From contig NC_087382.1 of the NCBI RefSeq assembly GCF_963675165.1, positions 5,061,963 through 5,125,962 of the forward strand: a stretch of DNA of 64,000 nucleotides, in the 5' to 3' direction. The stretch is from Halichondria panicea. Its lineage: Eukaryota; Porifera; Demospongiae; Suberitida; Halichondriidae. Positions 1 through 11,173 of the stretch are shown here, one piece after another (position 1 is the stretch's first letter; each line of letters opens with the position of its first letter). The notes beneath the pieces are model-generated. The model was not told where the DNA came from. It saw nothing but the letters and a program-made list of their open reading frames with translations, and made no database searches. Made by a program: the position numbers and the translations under genes.

Positions 1-179
1 CCATAGTCACTGCTGTTGTAGCAATCTGCAAGGGGAGAATGGAATGAAAATAATGGTGGCAAATCAGTTCTGCAAAGTAAGGTTGTGGCCTAGACTGCAT
101 GACTGGCATATGTTGTGTACTAAGGTTTTGGTGGAGGAACCACTTAAGCGCTATTGATCTAGCTATAGCTCCACATCTA

Positions 180-440
180 GTAAGTACTTGTTGCCCATGA
201 GTGGGAAAAATCAAAGCAATCCAGTTCTTTGATTTTCCCCACTCAATATGGCATGTTGCATCACTACCATAGCAACCCAATATTAACTACTTGTTGCCCA
301 GTGAGTGGGCAGATCAGTGCTCTGTATATGGCATGTTGCATCACTACCATGCATAGCAACCCGATATTAACTACTTGTTGCCCAGTGAGTGGGCAGATCA
401 GTGCACTGTATATATATGGCATGTTGCATCACTACCGTAG
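180..440. repeat. Tandem repeat, ~80-88 bp units, in a receptor intron
   Basis: The block TATGGCATGTTGCATCACTACC recurs in part at 247, 327 and 415, with TTGTTGCCCAGTGAGTGGGC between copies. The same sequence family is seen near 48390-48460 and 48740-48860, so this is an amplified piece of an interspersed element. The ORF through it is a repeat artefact. Confidence 0.8.
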
Positions 441-472
441 CAACCCAGAGGAGGTCCGACATGCGTGCACAA
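441..472. repeat. Half copy of an AGAGGAGGT MITE end
   Basis: AGAGGAGGTCCGACATGCGTG matches the terminal arm of the palindromic elements at 59.3 kb and 63.6 kb. Only one arm is present here. Confidence 0.5.
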
Positions 473-497
473 ATCACTAAAATGCATGTAGACTCAC

Positions 498-3400
498 TGC
501 TAACAGCTTGAGTGGTGGTGATGGTTGTAGGGGAGGGCATACAGTGCTGACCAGATGAGAGGCTGCAATCAGGGCCTAGTAGTTGAGTTACACGATGAGT
601 AGAGTTCCAACGTGACGTCAGCTCCGACAGGACCTTGACAGGACAGGCTAACCTCATCTCATCTACCAGTGTGCAGTGGTCCACACAAGAGGACAGGGGA
701 CTAGGAGAACCTGCATTGGGGGAGTACAGTTTAGTAGGGGACTAGGAAAGTGTGAGTAAGTCTGGGGGGGGGGAACTTTCGAAGCATGCATGAGCTCAGA
801 GCACCTCTCTATGGGCTCCCACCACAAAGACTTATAATAGCCAACCTCAAGTACAATTCAATATCAATATTAACAGACCTCCTTCCTTGCAGAATGGCAG
901 TGATCCATGACATATAAGGAGAGTGAGAGCATTTTGACAGGCAGGGCTCAGTCCATTTCCCCCTAGACTGTGATACAGGCCCACCATGCTCCCCTCTATA
1001 TCACCCAGTGATACACTACTCCAACCCTCACGATTCACGTACACACTTCTCTCTCTGTAGCCAGACAGTGAGGAGCAGAACTGACCACCATACATCTCAC
1101 AAGTATCTGCAAGGAATCAACATCCAGTAGCATCACCAATTAACACTGTACACAAGGATTATAGCCATGCGATCAACATTATAAAATGGGCCCGACCAAA
1201 ATAAATCTGTACACATATAAAAGCAAAGTGTCAGCCAGTACTATAACCTACATCAGTACATATAGGCAAACGAAGCTTGCAACCAGTACTGCCACTCACG
1301 ACAATGTGGAGGGTTGCAGTATTCCCACCGCCCACTGCCTCTAGCTGTGTAGCACCATGGTCGCTCCCCTAGTCCACCTGGGTTACGACAAGAGAAGCTA
1401 GCACCATACAGCTCCAGTTGGAAGTGAGCAGGGACAATAGAGTGGGTGTTGGGTGACTGTGAGTACCAGGACTGACAAGGTAACCCACTGATAGTGCGTG
1501 AGAGGTGACCAGCGTAACTTCTACCATTGCCTTTAACACACTCCAATTGTTCCACTACACCCTCACCAGGGCTATCTGTATATAACACATAGTTAATAGC
1601 TAGCCTATAATATAGACCCTATATGACTGCATGCTTCCTTACCTACTGCAGGACTGTCTAAGGACACATAGATACACTCTGGGCTCTCTCCTCCAGGGGT
1701 AGTGCGATTATCACAGCTAGCAAACAGAGCATCACGCAATGGAGAGAGTTGATAACGGTACTCCTCAAGGAAAGATGGGTCCAGAAAAAAGCTACAGAAT
1801 CCTTCAGCTCTGAGAATATCACAAGTGTGCTTGCAGAGAGGTCGTGGTACAGGATGACTATTGGTAGAGCTGGCGTCACAATACGGGTAAACACTGTTAC
1901 AAGCAATGCCTCGAATAAAGTCAGAGCATTGATCAATGGTTTCTTCAGTGATACCAGTGGCCATGTAGGTCAGGTTAGCATGGTGAGTGGCTGTGTAGGT
2001 ATTTATTAACCCAATCTGTTTACTTATGGTGCTTTCCAACACTTTTGTTTCATTATTGACGAGGACATTGGTATCCTCATGGATATAGTTACGACACGTA
2101 TGACTGTAGTAAGGTTGACAAGGACTGCATAAAGAATAAAAGTGCACAGTAAACCACTGTGTAGTAGACTGTGGTGAATGACAGATGAAGAGGTACCCAT
2201 GCAGGCACGGTGCAGCTCTAGCAATTATAGTCTTTGACTGAGCATTAATTACCTGCCCATGCATGCCCCGCCATGCACACGGTGTGTTATCAGCGGCTAA
2301 TTGCTTGAGCTGAACCGCGCCTGTAGGACCTCCTCGGCCTTTGTATTAGACTACTATACCCTACACTTGTACTGCTATATACTGCGCATGGCTTCTATAC
2401 CACAACTCACGATTGATTAGGGTTAGGTTCCAAGGACACTGGAGGGATAGATACAGTCATAACACATGCACACACACAATCATAGTATCTTACCTGCTAA
2501 CTTGATGGTGACCTTCTTGTTAACAGTGAGACGTCTTTTGAGGTGTGGAGGGTTCACATGAATATTGGAGGCAGAGCAGTAATAGTCCCCAACATCAGAC
2601 AATGACACAATTATTTGATATCCAGTTCCTGTGAGTGTACCCAACACACGGTCATCACGTATGAGGAGGACATAAGGGGGCGGGGCACCTCCAGCTGGAC
2701 ACTGTATAATGACAGTGTCCCGCTCACTCACTGTCAGTGTGATGTCATCACTTTCCAGGAAATAAGGTGATCCTGTGCATGTATATATATACATGCAGTC
2801 AATGCAGGAGGGCTTACTTATATAGACAACTTACTTTGTTCTCCAAAGTAGAAGATGGGAGAGGTGAACTGATTGTAGAAGTACAATTCTCTGAGATTTT
2901 TATCCGTGTACCTGTTCTGTATCTGGAAAATGTAGTAGAGGTCTCTCCTGACTGGTGGGGAGAGTGTATAGTGTGTTTCCCGTGGCTTGTTGGTGTTGAT
3001 GTAGAATGTTGGTGGAGCTGATATCACAGGACCATTGTCTACGTAATCATCAAGCTGCTCTTGTCCAAACATAAACACATATATAGAATATCTGCGAGAG
3101 CCATGACAATATTCAGTGTGGCTAGGACGAATAGTAGAGTCCCATTGTACAGTGACCATCTGGGTAGAGTTGATGGTTCCCACTCCAGCACTAATGTTGA
3201 CAGCATCAGGATTATAGCACGGTTCTTCATCTGTGACTGTGTAGGACAGATATACTAGCTGTTAGGAATGGATGGGCTGTGTATATATAGGACCATGCAA
3301 GAGTAGATAAGAGTGAGTGTTGAACTGCTACACTTAGTATGCCTATATACGCTATGCTCGGGACGCTATACAGCCTCGGGTCCTCCGGGTCCCATAATCC

Positions 3401-3767
3401 TATTGAAACCTTGGACTCGCTTATAAAGCTTATGTAGAATGCATGTGCAGTGGGGAGTGTGCAAAGCATGCAAGTATATACTACATGTAGCTCTGTACAT
3501 GACTGAACATACTGAACATGCATGCATGCTGTACACCTTAAAGTGACATATTTTTGCGGGTATTAATTTCTGCTATTGCTGCGAATGAGAGTAAAATCGA
3601 ATGAATCTCAGTGATTACACAGCTATGGCCTATAATCTAACGGCAGTAACATCGCAGAAAAATCTACCAGCATGGTAATTATTGCAGTGAGCCTCACCAC
3701 TAACAACAGTCGTGAGGGAGGTTCCCACCAACAGCAGGACCAGTAGACCAGCTCCTCTTATCATCAT
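498..3767 (-). CDS. ROR-like receptor, 5' (extracellular) part
   Basis: Probable cell-surface receptor related to ROR receptor tyrosine kinases, running off the left edge. Exons: 3767-3698 (signal peptide, hydrophobic LLVLLLVG), 3236-2835 (FN3-like, two early Cys), 2772-2494 (Ig, with IIQCPAG and DYYCSAS), 2215-1643 (Frizzled-type CRD; CNSVYPYCD, PLCKHTCDIL), 1575-1300 (Kringle; PCQSWYS, ERPWCY, YCNPPHC), 1106-879 and 710-498 (second Cys-rich, CRD-like module). All joins are phase 1 and keep frame. Ig-Fz-Kringle is the ROR order (family knowledge); the FN3-like domain and second Cys-rich module are extra. No TM segment or kinase domain is visible, so calling it a kinase is inference. Start: tandem ATGs just before the hydrophobic stretch. 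It could instead be a ROR-like receptor with a different cytoplasmic part. Confidence 0.75.
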
Positions 3768-3860
3768 CTTGTACTGTGTATATCTCTCACTGGTCAGGCT
3801 AAGACACTGCACTCATGACTGCCACACAGTCAGTCTTTTGCTCGATATGTGCAGACTCCA
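3743..3860. repeat. Receptor first-exon region repeated at 6964
   Basis: The segment covering the signal-peptide exon start (CAGCTCCTCTTATCATCA...ACTGGTCAGGCT) recurs at about 6964-7060. There it is cut short and followed by a hAT-like MITE. The similarity continues from 3850 to 5360, matching 7470-8680 apart from insertions. The 5' flank of this receptor and the upstream flank of the MACPF-like genes are therefore paralogous. Confidence 0.75.
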
Positions 3861-3896
3861 GCATCATTATCAGAGTCTCGGGTTCAGGCCGCGCTT

Positions 3897-3942
3897 TCGC
3901 CTCGAATCCAGACCGATTAAAATCTTCCTGGTCTCGAGGCTA
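3897..3942. mobile_element. 46-bp foldback MITE with 9-bp target duplication
   Basis: Near-palindrome with ends TCGCCTCGAATCCAG and CTGGTCTCGAGGCTA. It is flanked by exact copies of GCCGCGCTT at 3888-3896 and 3943-3951. The paralogous site near 8318 has a single uninterrupted GCCGCGCTT, so this is an insertion. Its ends match the elements at 4105 and 5364. Confidence 0.8.
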
Positions 3943-4104
3943 GCCGCGCTTTAGAAATCATCGGACATCATCATAATTATTATTTTATGTCGGACACTAG
4001 TATCAAAGATACAGACACCATTCAAGAATTATTTTAAAGCTGCTTTGTTAGCCTCTGTACTTTCCAAATGTTGTAAAAAATTACTTGTGTTACAGCTGAA
4101 GAAG

Positions 4105-5192
4105 TAGCCTCGATCCCAGGCCGAGTTTTCGCTTTTATAACGGTTAGGCGAACAACTGGGCCTGGTACTAGTTGTCTGCGCATGCGTCAATCGTTCGTCA
4201 GATTCTGACGAATGGATATTCTCGTTCACTTTCGTGACATTTATATTCGTGTACTATCGTGTACTAGAAGTCAGTTCCCGTTTTATCATTATTGGAATCG
4301 ATTGGAATGGCTCTTAGCTGAAGCTTCTCTCTTCTCTGAAGCTTATTCTGAAGACTGAACAACAAGGGAAGAGGTATAAAGCTTTGTCAAGCTTGTTAAG
4401 GTCAGATATTTTTGTGTGGGCCCTATGGCCGGCTATGCTATCAAGTCTTGTTCATGTTTGGCAAGAATGTAGGTAGACTATAGTTTCATCATTAATATAG
4501 TAGATCAAGTGAAGAGTGTGAGCTAGAGAACTTGGTGCTGCCATCATCAGCTCGTCGACAATGACACTATAACCGAGAAATTTAATATGTATAGATCTAC
4601 ACGTATTTAAAATGTCTACTTCTCTGTACAGGAGCAATGGCTAATATCCAGCTATCCCAACAGTGCTCCTCTTGGCTATACTAACGGACGAGACTGGACA
4701 GTTTGAGGTAAGGGTTTAACCATCTTTGGTTTCTTTTAATATTGTCCTATACTCACAGACACAGGACTGGAGTATGACCTGCTCATTCGAGCGTTGCTGG
4801 GTAGCTCAGAGACATCAAGAGAATCTACGTTTTCTCAAGCAATGAGTTACGAGTTGGGGCCTAGAATCAGAGAAGTCCAGCAGCCTGCTAAATCTTTTTG
4901 AAACGTAATTTGAAGGCATTCAATCATCCTGAAGTTGCCCTGGGTCACTGTAATTGTGCTGCAGCACAACTGGCAACTCCCCAGGCCTTTGTGAAGCAGC
5001 TCCCTATGTGCATCTTTTGTGTACTCACTCTGTGCATTTTCTGTGTACAAATTTTGATTATTGATTTATTAAATATTTTTGCCGACCACAAATATACAAT
5101 GAAAATTTGACGCATGCGCAGACAACTAGTACCAGGCCCAGTTGTTCGCCTAACCGTTATAAAAGCGAAAACTCGGCCTGGGATCGAGGCTA
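4105..5192. mobile_element. MULE-like nonautonomous DNA transposon (1088 bp)
   Basis: Perfect 86-bp terminal inverted repeats (4105-4190 and 5107-5192), starting TAGCCTCGATCCCAGG. They are flanked by exact 9-bp direct repeats CTGAAGAAG at 4096-4104 and 5193-5201. The paralogous locus near 8498 holds one copy of the target and no insert. Long TIRs and 9-bp duplications are typical of Mutator-like elements (family knowledge). The interior has no long coding frame, so it must be mobilised in trans. The perfect TIRs suggest a fairly recent insertion. Confidence 0.88.
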
Positions 5193-5363
5193 CTGAAGAA
5201 GACGCCATAGTTGCAATGGTCGGACAAAATAATGTTTGAACAGTTACCAGTAAGGACTCCTACAAAAATGTAAGAGCACTGAGGACTAATAGTCTATAGC
5301 GGAAACTCTTCAGCTAACTGCTGATCAAAAATCAAGCGCTCAAATTCCTATGGGGCTTCTGTG

Positions 5364-5415
5364 TAGCCTCGAATCCAGGCCGATTAAAATTTTAATCGGC
5401 CTGGTCTCGAGGCTA
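5364..5415. mobile_element. 52-bp palindromic MITE of the same family
   Basis: Almost perfect palindrome TAGCCTCGAATCCAGG...CCTGGTCTCGAGGCTA with centre TTAAAATTTTAA. Flanks GCTTCTGTG and GCTACTGTG match in 8 of 9 positions, consistent with a 9-bp target duplication. It looks like two fused TIR ends without an interior. Confidence 0.75.
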
Positions 5416-5432
5416 GCTACTGTGTTGCAATA

Positions 5433-5700
5433 CAGTAGAACCTCGATTATCCGGACACCAGATAAGTGAATATGCCGGATAATCGAATAGATAAACCACA
5501 CCTTCCACTTTATTGAACAGCAGTGCCAGGTTGTATGCGCATGCGTAGAAGATAAACAGGCATCATGTCTCCATGCTACAGCTGCAACGCGCATGCGCGT
5601 TTGAGGGACACGCCCATTTTTGATCTGATAATAAGAAAACTGCCTAGCCGGATAATCGAGGTTCCGGATAATGGAATGCCGGATAATCGAGGTTCTACTG
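5433..5700. mobile_element. pogo/Tigger-like MITE (268 bp)
   Basis: Perfect 22-bp terminal inverted repeats starting CAGTAGAACCTCGATTATCC, flanked by TA at 5431-5432 and 5701-5702. These ends and the TA target are characteristic of Tc1/mariner-superfamily pogo/Tigger elements. No transposase is encoded. Confidence 0.88.
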
Positions 5701-5811
5701 TACTACTGCTCTGTGAGCATCATGAATAAAATTAAACCGTATATCCGGTTTCTATAAGGCCGGTGAAGGAGTCTAGCTATAGCCTAGACCCTTTATTAGG
5801 CTAGCTAGCTA

Positions 5812-5886
5812 GATAACAGCCATGCAGGTCTAGCTACTAAGAGTATGAAGGGTTTATACTCTTATAGTAGTTAGACCTGGCTGTTT
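5812..5886. repeat. Foldback hairpin
   Basis: AACAGCCATGCAGGTCTAGCTACTA pairs imperfectly with TAGTAGTTAGACCTGGCTGTTT around the loop GAAGGGTTT. It resembles a small MITE or a strong hairpin; no target duplication was recognised. Confidence 0.55.
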
Positions 5887-5984
5887 CCTAGCATCTATTA
5901 AGTCAGTGAGTCTATACAGTATAACAAGGTTGGTGGCAAAATTGTTGTAACCTCTGGCTAGCAATACATATAGATCTAGGTAGT

Positions 5985-6965
5985 TTTTTTCAATAGGGGG
6001 GGCCCCTCAAAACTACCCCCTGGATCCGCCTCTGTTAATTAAGTGTGTTAATAGAAGAGTCATGCATGTGGCCATTGTTTATATAGTTTGATGTTACTTG
6101 TGTGATGACATGGAGTCTGTGTTGTGCTTCGTAGGGAATAATAGGAAATTTGTAGGCAATTTGATGCTGTGAATAAACTAATATCTCGAGCGTAATCTAC
6201 CAACCCTAGTTTCTGGGAGGGTACTGCTCAGGTCACGCGATAGCGCGAAACATTTTGGATCCCGCCCACGCACCGGAAGCCACACCCATGTTTTACTGCG
6301 CGCATGACATAGGACACATCCTATTTACAAAGAACAATCCCAGAACAGAGAAGATATCATTGCCTAACTGACTCATCTATATAGCTATATCAATATCTAC
6401 TATACAGGTATGTCACAGTGTATGTGCATATATATAGAAGAAATAGTCCAGTTAGTCAATCATTCTGTGTGATCGTATAATGCTGTCTTCATTCTCTTCA
6501 GACCACTGAAACACCTCTCTGCTGAGCAGCTAGTGACTAGTGATAGGCAGAGTGCACAATAATTATACTATCACGAAGAAAATCTGTATTGAAACCATTG
6601 TTTAATTATTGTTTTGTTTTTTTGTCTTCTACCTGGTATTTAGAGTGTGATCAGGTTTCTGCTGGTGATGTTGGGCTGAATATATAGACACTGACAGTGA
6701 GAAAGAACAACCTTTCCTGATGCAGGCTCTTGACTAGTACTATTTTGTAGCATGCAGCTTTAATAAGTCACAGTAGATCTACGCATGCCCAGGACACTTA
6801 TTATCTGAAGGTGTGTTCTGACTCTCCAACGAGTATAAAAGCTAGCTCTAGCTCAGCTAGCTTCATAGTGCAGTGCAGGCTCAGCTTCCAGCAGGTTACA
6901 GTAATTGCAAAGCTTAGGGGGGTGCTTGAGCACCCTGAGCCCCTAGCTGGATACGCCACTGACTG
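5985..6965. other. No gene recognised; fragments of a GGATCCGCC-ended MITE family
   Basis: I see no conserved coding frame. CCCCCTGGATCCGCCTCTG near 6018-6036 and GGTGCTTGAGCACCC...GGATACGCCACTGAC near 6915-6964 look like pieces of the hAT-like element at 7071-7447. Confidence 0.5.
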
Positions 6966-7070
6966 ACCAGCTCCTCTTATCATCAGTGTATATCTCTCAC
7001 TGGTCAGGCTAGACACTGACTGCACTGCTAGTGCATGCCACAGTCAGTCTTTTGTCTCAACGTCGTCATG

Positions 7071-7447
7071 CAGGGGCGGATCCAGCAGGTAGTAGAGGGT
7101 GCTGAAGCACCCCCCTGACCTTGGACAAATTAATTATCTTTGTGTCTCACTCATTGGTTGATGGAAGTCACTCAGACTTGGTACTAGTAGCTGAGTAGCT
7201 ATAGACCTATCTAGTACAGTAGTATCTTTAAAAGCTGTGATAAAAGCAGCACTGCAGTGCAGACTAGGCTCAACAAGAATAGAGTGCAGTACAACACTTA
7301 CAAAGTCTTATGTCTTTATTATTGACACCTCACCTACAGGAAATGACGTCAAAAGGGGGCATAACCCCTGATTTTCGCGCGCTATCGCTATTTATTGAAG
7401 GAGACTCTTGCAGCACCTACCTATCACTTTTTCTAGATCCGCCACTG
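7071..7447. mobile_element. hAT-like MITE (377 bp)
   Basis: Ends CAGGGGCGGATCCAG and CTAGATCCGCCACTG are inverted repeats with two mismatches, of the CAGNGGCGGAT type common in hAT elements. No clear 8-bp target duplication is visible. The right-hand part (about 7385-7447) recurs at 27004-27066, where the left end is missing, so the large duplication has its breakpoint inside this element. Confidence 0.6.
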
Positions 7448-9050
7448 AACGTGTCTAGATGATGTGTACGTGTGTCTACGTGTGCAGACCGCAGCATGCC
7501 GCAGCATCATAATCCAAGTAGACCTATAGTCTCGGGTCCAGGCTATCTAGTCTCGCACCAGTCCCGATTAAAAATTGGGTCTATCGGCAAGTAAATAGTG
7601 GTAACAAATAATATAATAATAATAATAATAATCGATGCTTTACAGTATGACTTTACATTTAGTCATTTTAGACAAGGTGAATAATTTGTGATGGGTCAGA
7701 AATTAAGATCATACTGACAGGAAGTTCCTAGAAGGAACACCTGAGTGAATATACTACGTAAAATGTATACATAATTATACGGTTATACAGAGCAACAGGG
7801 ACAAAAGGTGATAAGTGCAGATGATTGATTCATGGTTGATGACCACAGTGTGGTTACAATAATGTGAAAACTACAGTTCTGCAAATAGTAGTTGAGAGTC
7901 CTTGGTGCTCAGTGCTCAATCAGGATGAATCTACACATGCAAGAAGGAGAGAAGCTATAGCAACTACTCAGAGTCAGCTAGAAAGATCTAGACTGAGCTT
8001 AAACCAGGCATGTTATGTTTCAAGGTTCCAATGGCATGGATTCAGTTCTCAAAGCAAAAGATGAAAATTAAATTGTATTTGCCAAATACGAATTGCAGTA
8101 CTGCCACTTGAATATGAAATGCTGTGGGCAACAAGAGGCTGCTTTGCATAACTTCTTTTCCTTCATTTCCTTCTTTTTGCCTCCAATTGACCGCAGCGGT
8201 TGACATGCCAAGAAATCTTCGGCGTGTCGACACAACTTCTACATAGGAAGTTCACCAGACCCATGTTATCTACCTAGCATTTAGAAAACATCCGGGGTTG
8301 GCTGCGCGAGACTAGGTCCAGGCCGCGCTTTAGAATCAATCGCGGACATCCTATCATAATAATAATAATAATTATGTCGGACACTATATTCAAAACTTCA
8401 TAAGATACAGACACCATTCAAGAATTATTTTAAAGCTACTCTGTATTTTCCAAATGTTGTAGCTCTAAATAAAAAAAAATTACTTGTGTTACAGCTGAAA
8501 GAAGACGCCGTGGTTGCAATTGTCGGACAAAAACCAAATAATATGTTTGGACAGTGCTGATATTGTCGCCAGTAAGGACTCCTGCAAACATGTAAGAACT
8601 GAGGACCATAGTGGAACTCTTTAGCTAGTTGCTGATCAAAAATCAAGCATGCACTCAAATTCCTATCAGGACCAAGAATTTCCTATCAGAGAAATTCCTA
8701 TCAGAGCCAATGAAATCGTTATTTTTTTGCAATCTGATTGGGCTGTACTCCTCATTGCAGCAGTACAAATCCTATATAAGCGACTGCGTTTCCCCCGGCC
8801 ACCCGTCAGAACGGGTGCCCCACTGCCGGACTACGCCCAGCTAATCACTTTGCTGCACTGACTTCCATTGTTTCTTTTTCGAATTTTGCAGCATACAATT
8901 TATATAATAAAACTTTTCACTTTGGCTATAGATCTAGCTAAAAATAAATGACAATGTGTATATGAGGCGCAAGTTTGTAGGTATATTTGGGTATTCCGAA
9001 ACCTCAAAGAAACACCTTATCGAAAACTTCTTGCATGCATGCATGGGGAT

Positions 9051-9060
9051 GCCTATATAA
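9051..9060 (+). promoter_or_regulatory. Candidate TATA box of the MACPF-like gene
   Basis: CCTATATAAT lies about 50 bp before the ATG at 9107, with no other ATG in between; it is kept in the right copy near 28667. A second TATATAAG sits near 8773. Promoter function is inferred from position and motif only. Confidence 0.4.
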
Positions 9061-9106
9061 TACTTCAAGTGCAGGAAGTTTGATTAGTAGTAGTAGCTAT
9101 AGTAGA

Positions 9107-11173
9107 ATGGCAACTTCTGAGGCAAACCCGAAATCTCCCGCAACCCCTAAAGCAGGAGAGGCAACTGAGTCTATAAAACTTGTGCCAGTTATCACTCCAG
9201 AAGAGATACAGCACTTCCAAGAGCTTGGACTGGGTAGAGGAATTGACAGTACAGATCCAAATCTATGGAAGAACAAAGACCCTATACAGTTGCGAATCAT
9301 CTCCAAAGATCTCAAAAACGTAATCGGTACAAACGAAAATGGCATCAAACGAAAGTATGAGAAGACTGTTTCTTCGTCAAGATCCCAGTTGAGTAAGATA
9401 CAGCTCTCGTTGAATGTTCCAAGCAGCCATGTAAAGATCGGTTTGGATGGGCACTATTCACAGAGTGTGAACTCAAGTGTAGAAGTAAAAGGAACAAAAA
9501 TCCAAACACGAACCATTTCATTTAGATACGACTTCAATGATATACCAGCTGGCTCACAAGTTTTTAATGAGCATATAGATTCGAAGAGCGAAAACCATAG
9601 TGGATTTCAAATATTTGAAAATGACTTGGCCATTTGGATCTTGAGGTACCTCAAAAAACAACAATTGACAAGATCAATCGATGGACTGAAAGGCCAAACA
9701 GCAATTGAAAAACTTGATGACTTTGCGAATCAAATTGATTCAGTCGATTCCGATGATGCCAAAGATCTTAATGAAGCCTGTCGACTGTTTGTCTTTGACC
9801 TGGGAGTCACACACTACGTCAGCTCCATAGAACTTGGAGCAGTCAGCTACAGTGTTGATACTAAAAGGTCGGAAAAGAAAGGTGGAGGAGTTGGGGGTAG
9901 TGTGGGTGTAGCTTCTGCAGCTACTGCTAAAGCCTCTACTGCAATTACAAAAGAGTTCCATCAACGAACAAAGGAAGTCTAGAGCAAACTATCGGGCATT
10001 TCAACGACGAGGGAGTTGTGCGATGGAATACTTCTGATGAAGCGGTTATTGGTTTTCAGATACAACCAATCAACAGGTTGATGAGAGTTGCAGCCGTTCA
10101 GACGGCTATGATCATTGCCATTCAGTTATTCATTCAGAGCAAGACGGATGACTCCAGTGAGAATATCTATAGTGATTCTGTATTGAGAGGGTATACCGGT
10201 GTAATTGATGTATGGTTTTGATTAGGAGGAAAGAAACCTAAAGAGCCGGTACCAACTAGAACAACTCACTGCACATGTATATAGAATATCTATAGTGATT
10301 CTGTATTGAGGGTATACCGGTGCAATTGATGTATGGTTTTGATTAGGAGGAAAGAAACCTAAAGAGCCGGTACCAACTAGAACAACTCACTGCACATGTA
10401 TATAGTTATACTGCATGCATGTGTTTAACTATTGAGTGGCCATAAAATAGCAGTACAATTAATTTACTAATATATACATACATGCAGGTGGTCCCTTCCT
10501 AATCTCGACTACAATCAACAAAACACCCGTCTATTGGAAAGTGGCCGAAGACAAAATTATTGGAACGGATAAAGTTGAATGTTCTTCTATATTCTACTTC
10601 ATGCAATTTGGAGACAACAGCTTTGCTATAGCGTACTGGGGTGATGAACCAAGTGATCGCAAACTACTTACAAACGTGAATTTTATTCTTTCAAAATTAC
10701 GTACAGCTGCTCCAAATCTTCCCCGTTTTGTGACTGCTAACCGAAGCAGAGTTGGGTCTTCTAATTCCTCACTTCTGTTGAAATCAATCTTTCCTGTAAA
10801 GAACGCTCAATTTTCCCTGTACAGCAGGCTGGAGGATTCATTTGCTTGTCTCACCATTGCTATACCATCCGATTTTCAGACTTGGATGGAAGGAGACGAA
10901 GTTTTCATGAAGCACCAATCTCGTCCTTTTACAAGTGACTATGTAACAATGGAACGAAAAGAACAGCATCTTGAAGCCGAATATTTCACTACTTTGTATT
11001 CCTCCAAATCTAAATGCCAAGAAAATCCAAAAATGGGCATTTTATTCCGCCTGCACCCACAAAGCTTCCGAGAAACTGCTCAAGAAGATTATGATGATGG
11101 ATCGAAGTCTTCGAAGGCCAAACTGCTAATGGACTCTACTAAACATGAAGGAGGACCCTCTTTGCATGGGTAA
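9107..11173 (+). pseudogene. MACPF-like gene, left copy, disrupted
   Basis: Nearly identical to the gene at 28723-30664. Exon 1 runs 9107-10198 and exon 2 10488-11173, with a phase-1 intron. Relative to the right copy, exon 1 carries an extra TCTAG (9978-9982), which shifts the frame and gives a stop at once, removing the last part of the first domain and all of exon 2. The exon 1 end and intron start are also tandemly duplicated (10161-10405), giving two candidate donors. The rest of the frame is open, so the break looks recent. It could still express a shortened N-terminal protein of about 291 residues. An allelic difference or sequencing error is less likely but possible. Confidence 0.75.
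10161..10405. repeat. ~122-bp tandem duplication across an exon-intron boundary
   Basis: The block from GAATATCTATAGTGATTCTG to GCACATGTATATAG occurs twice in a row (about 10161-10284 and 10284-10405) and once in the right copy at 29772. The units differ by a 2-bp deletion. The duplicated piece includes the candidate splice donor. Confidence 0.88.

Noticed and set aside
229..480. 83-codon ORF with internal repeats
   Set aside because: It follows the 80-88 bp tandem repeat inside a receptor intron and matches repeat copies elsewhere.
4898..5208. Short ORFs within the 4105-5192 element as a possible transposase
   Set aside because: Too short, no DDE or zinc-finger features, and they overlap the terminal inverted repeat.
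7842..7858. ACCACAGTGTGGT palindrome as a recombination-signal-like heptamer pair
   Set aside because: A lone CACAGTG palindrome is expected by chance, has no nonamer partner, and is not near the RAG1-like gene.
8425..8861. 70-77 codon ORFs repeated in both duplication copies
   Set aside because: Conserved only because the DNA was recently duplicated; they overlap one another on both strands and have no domain character.
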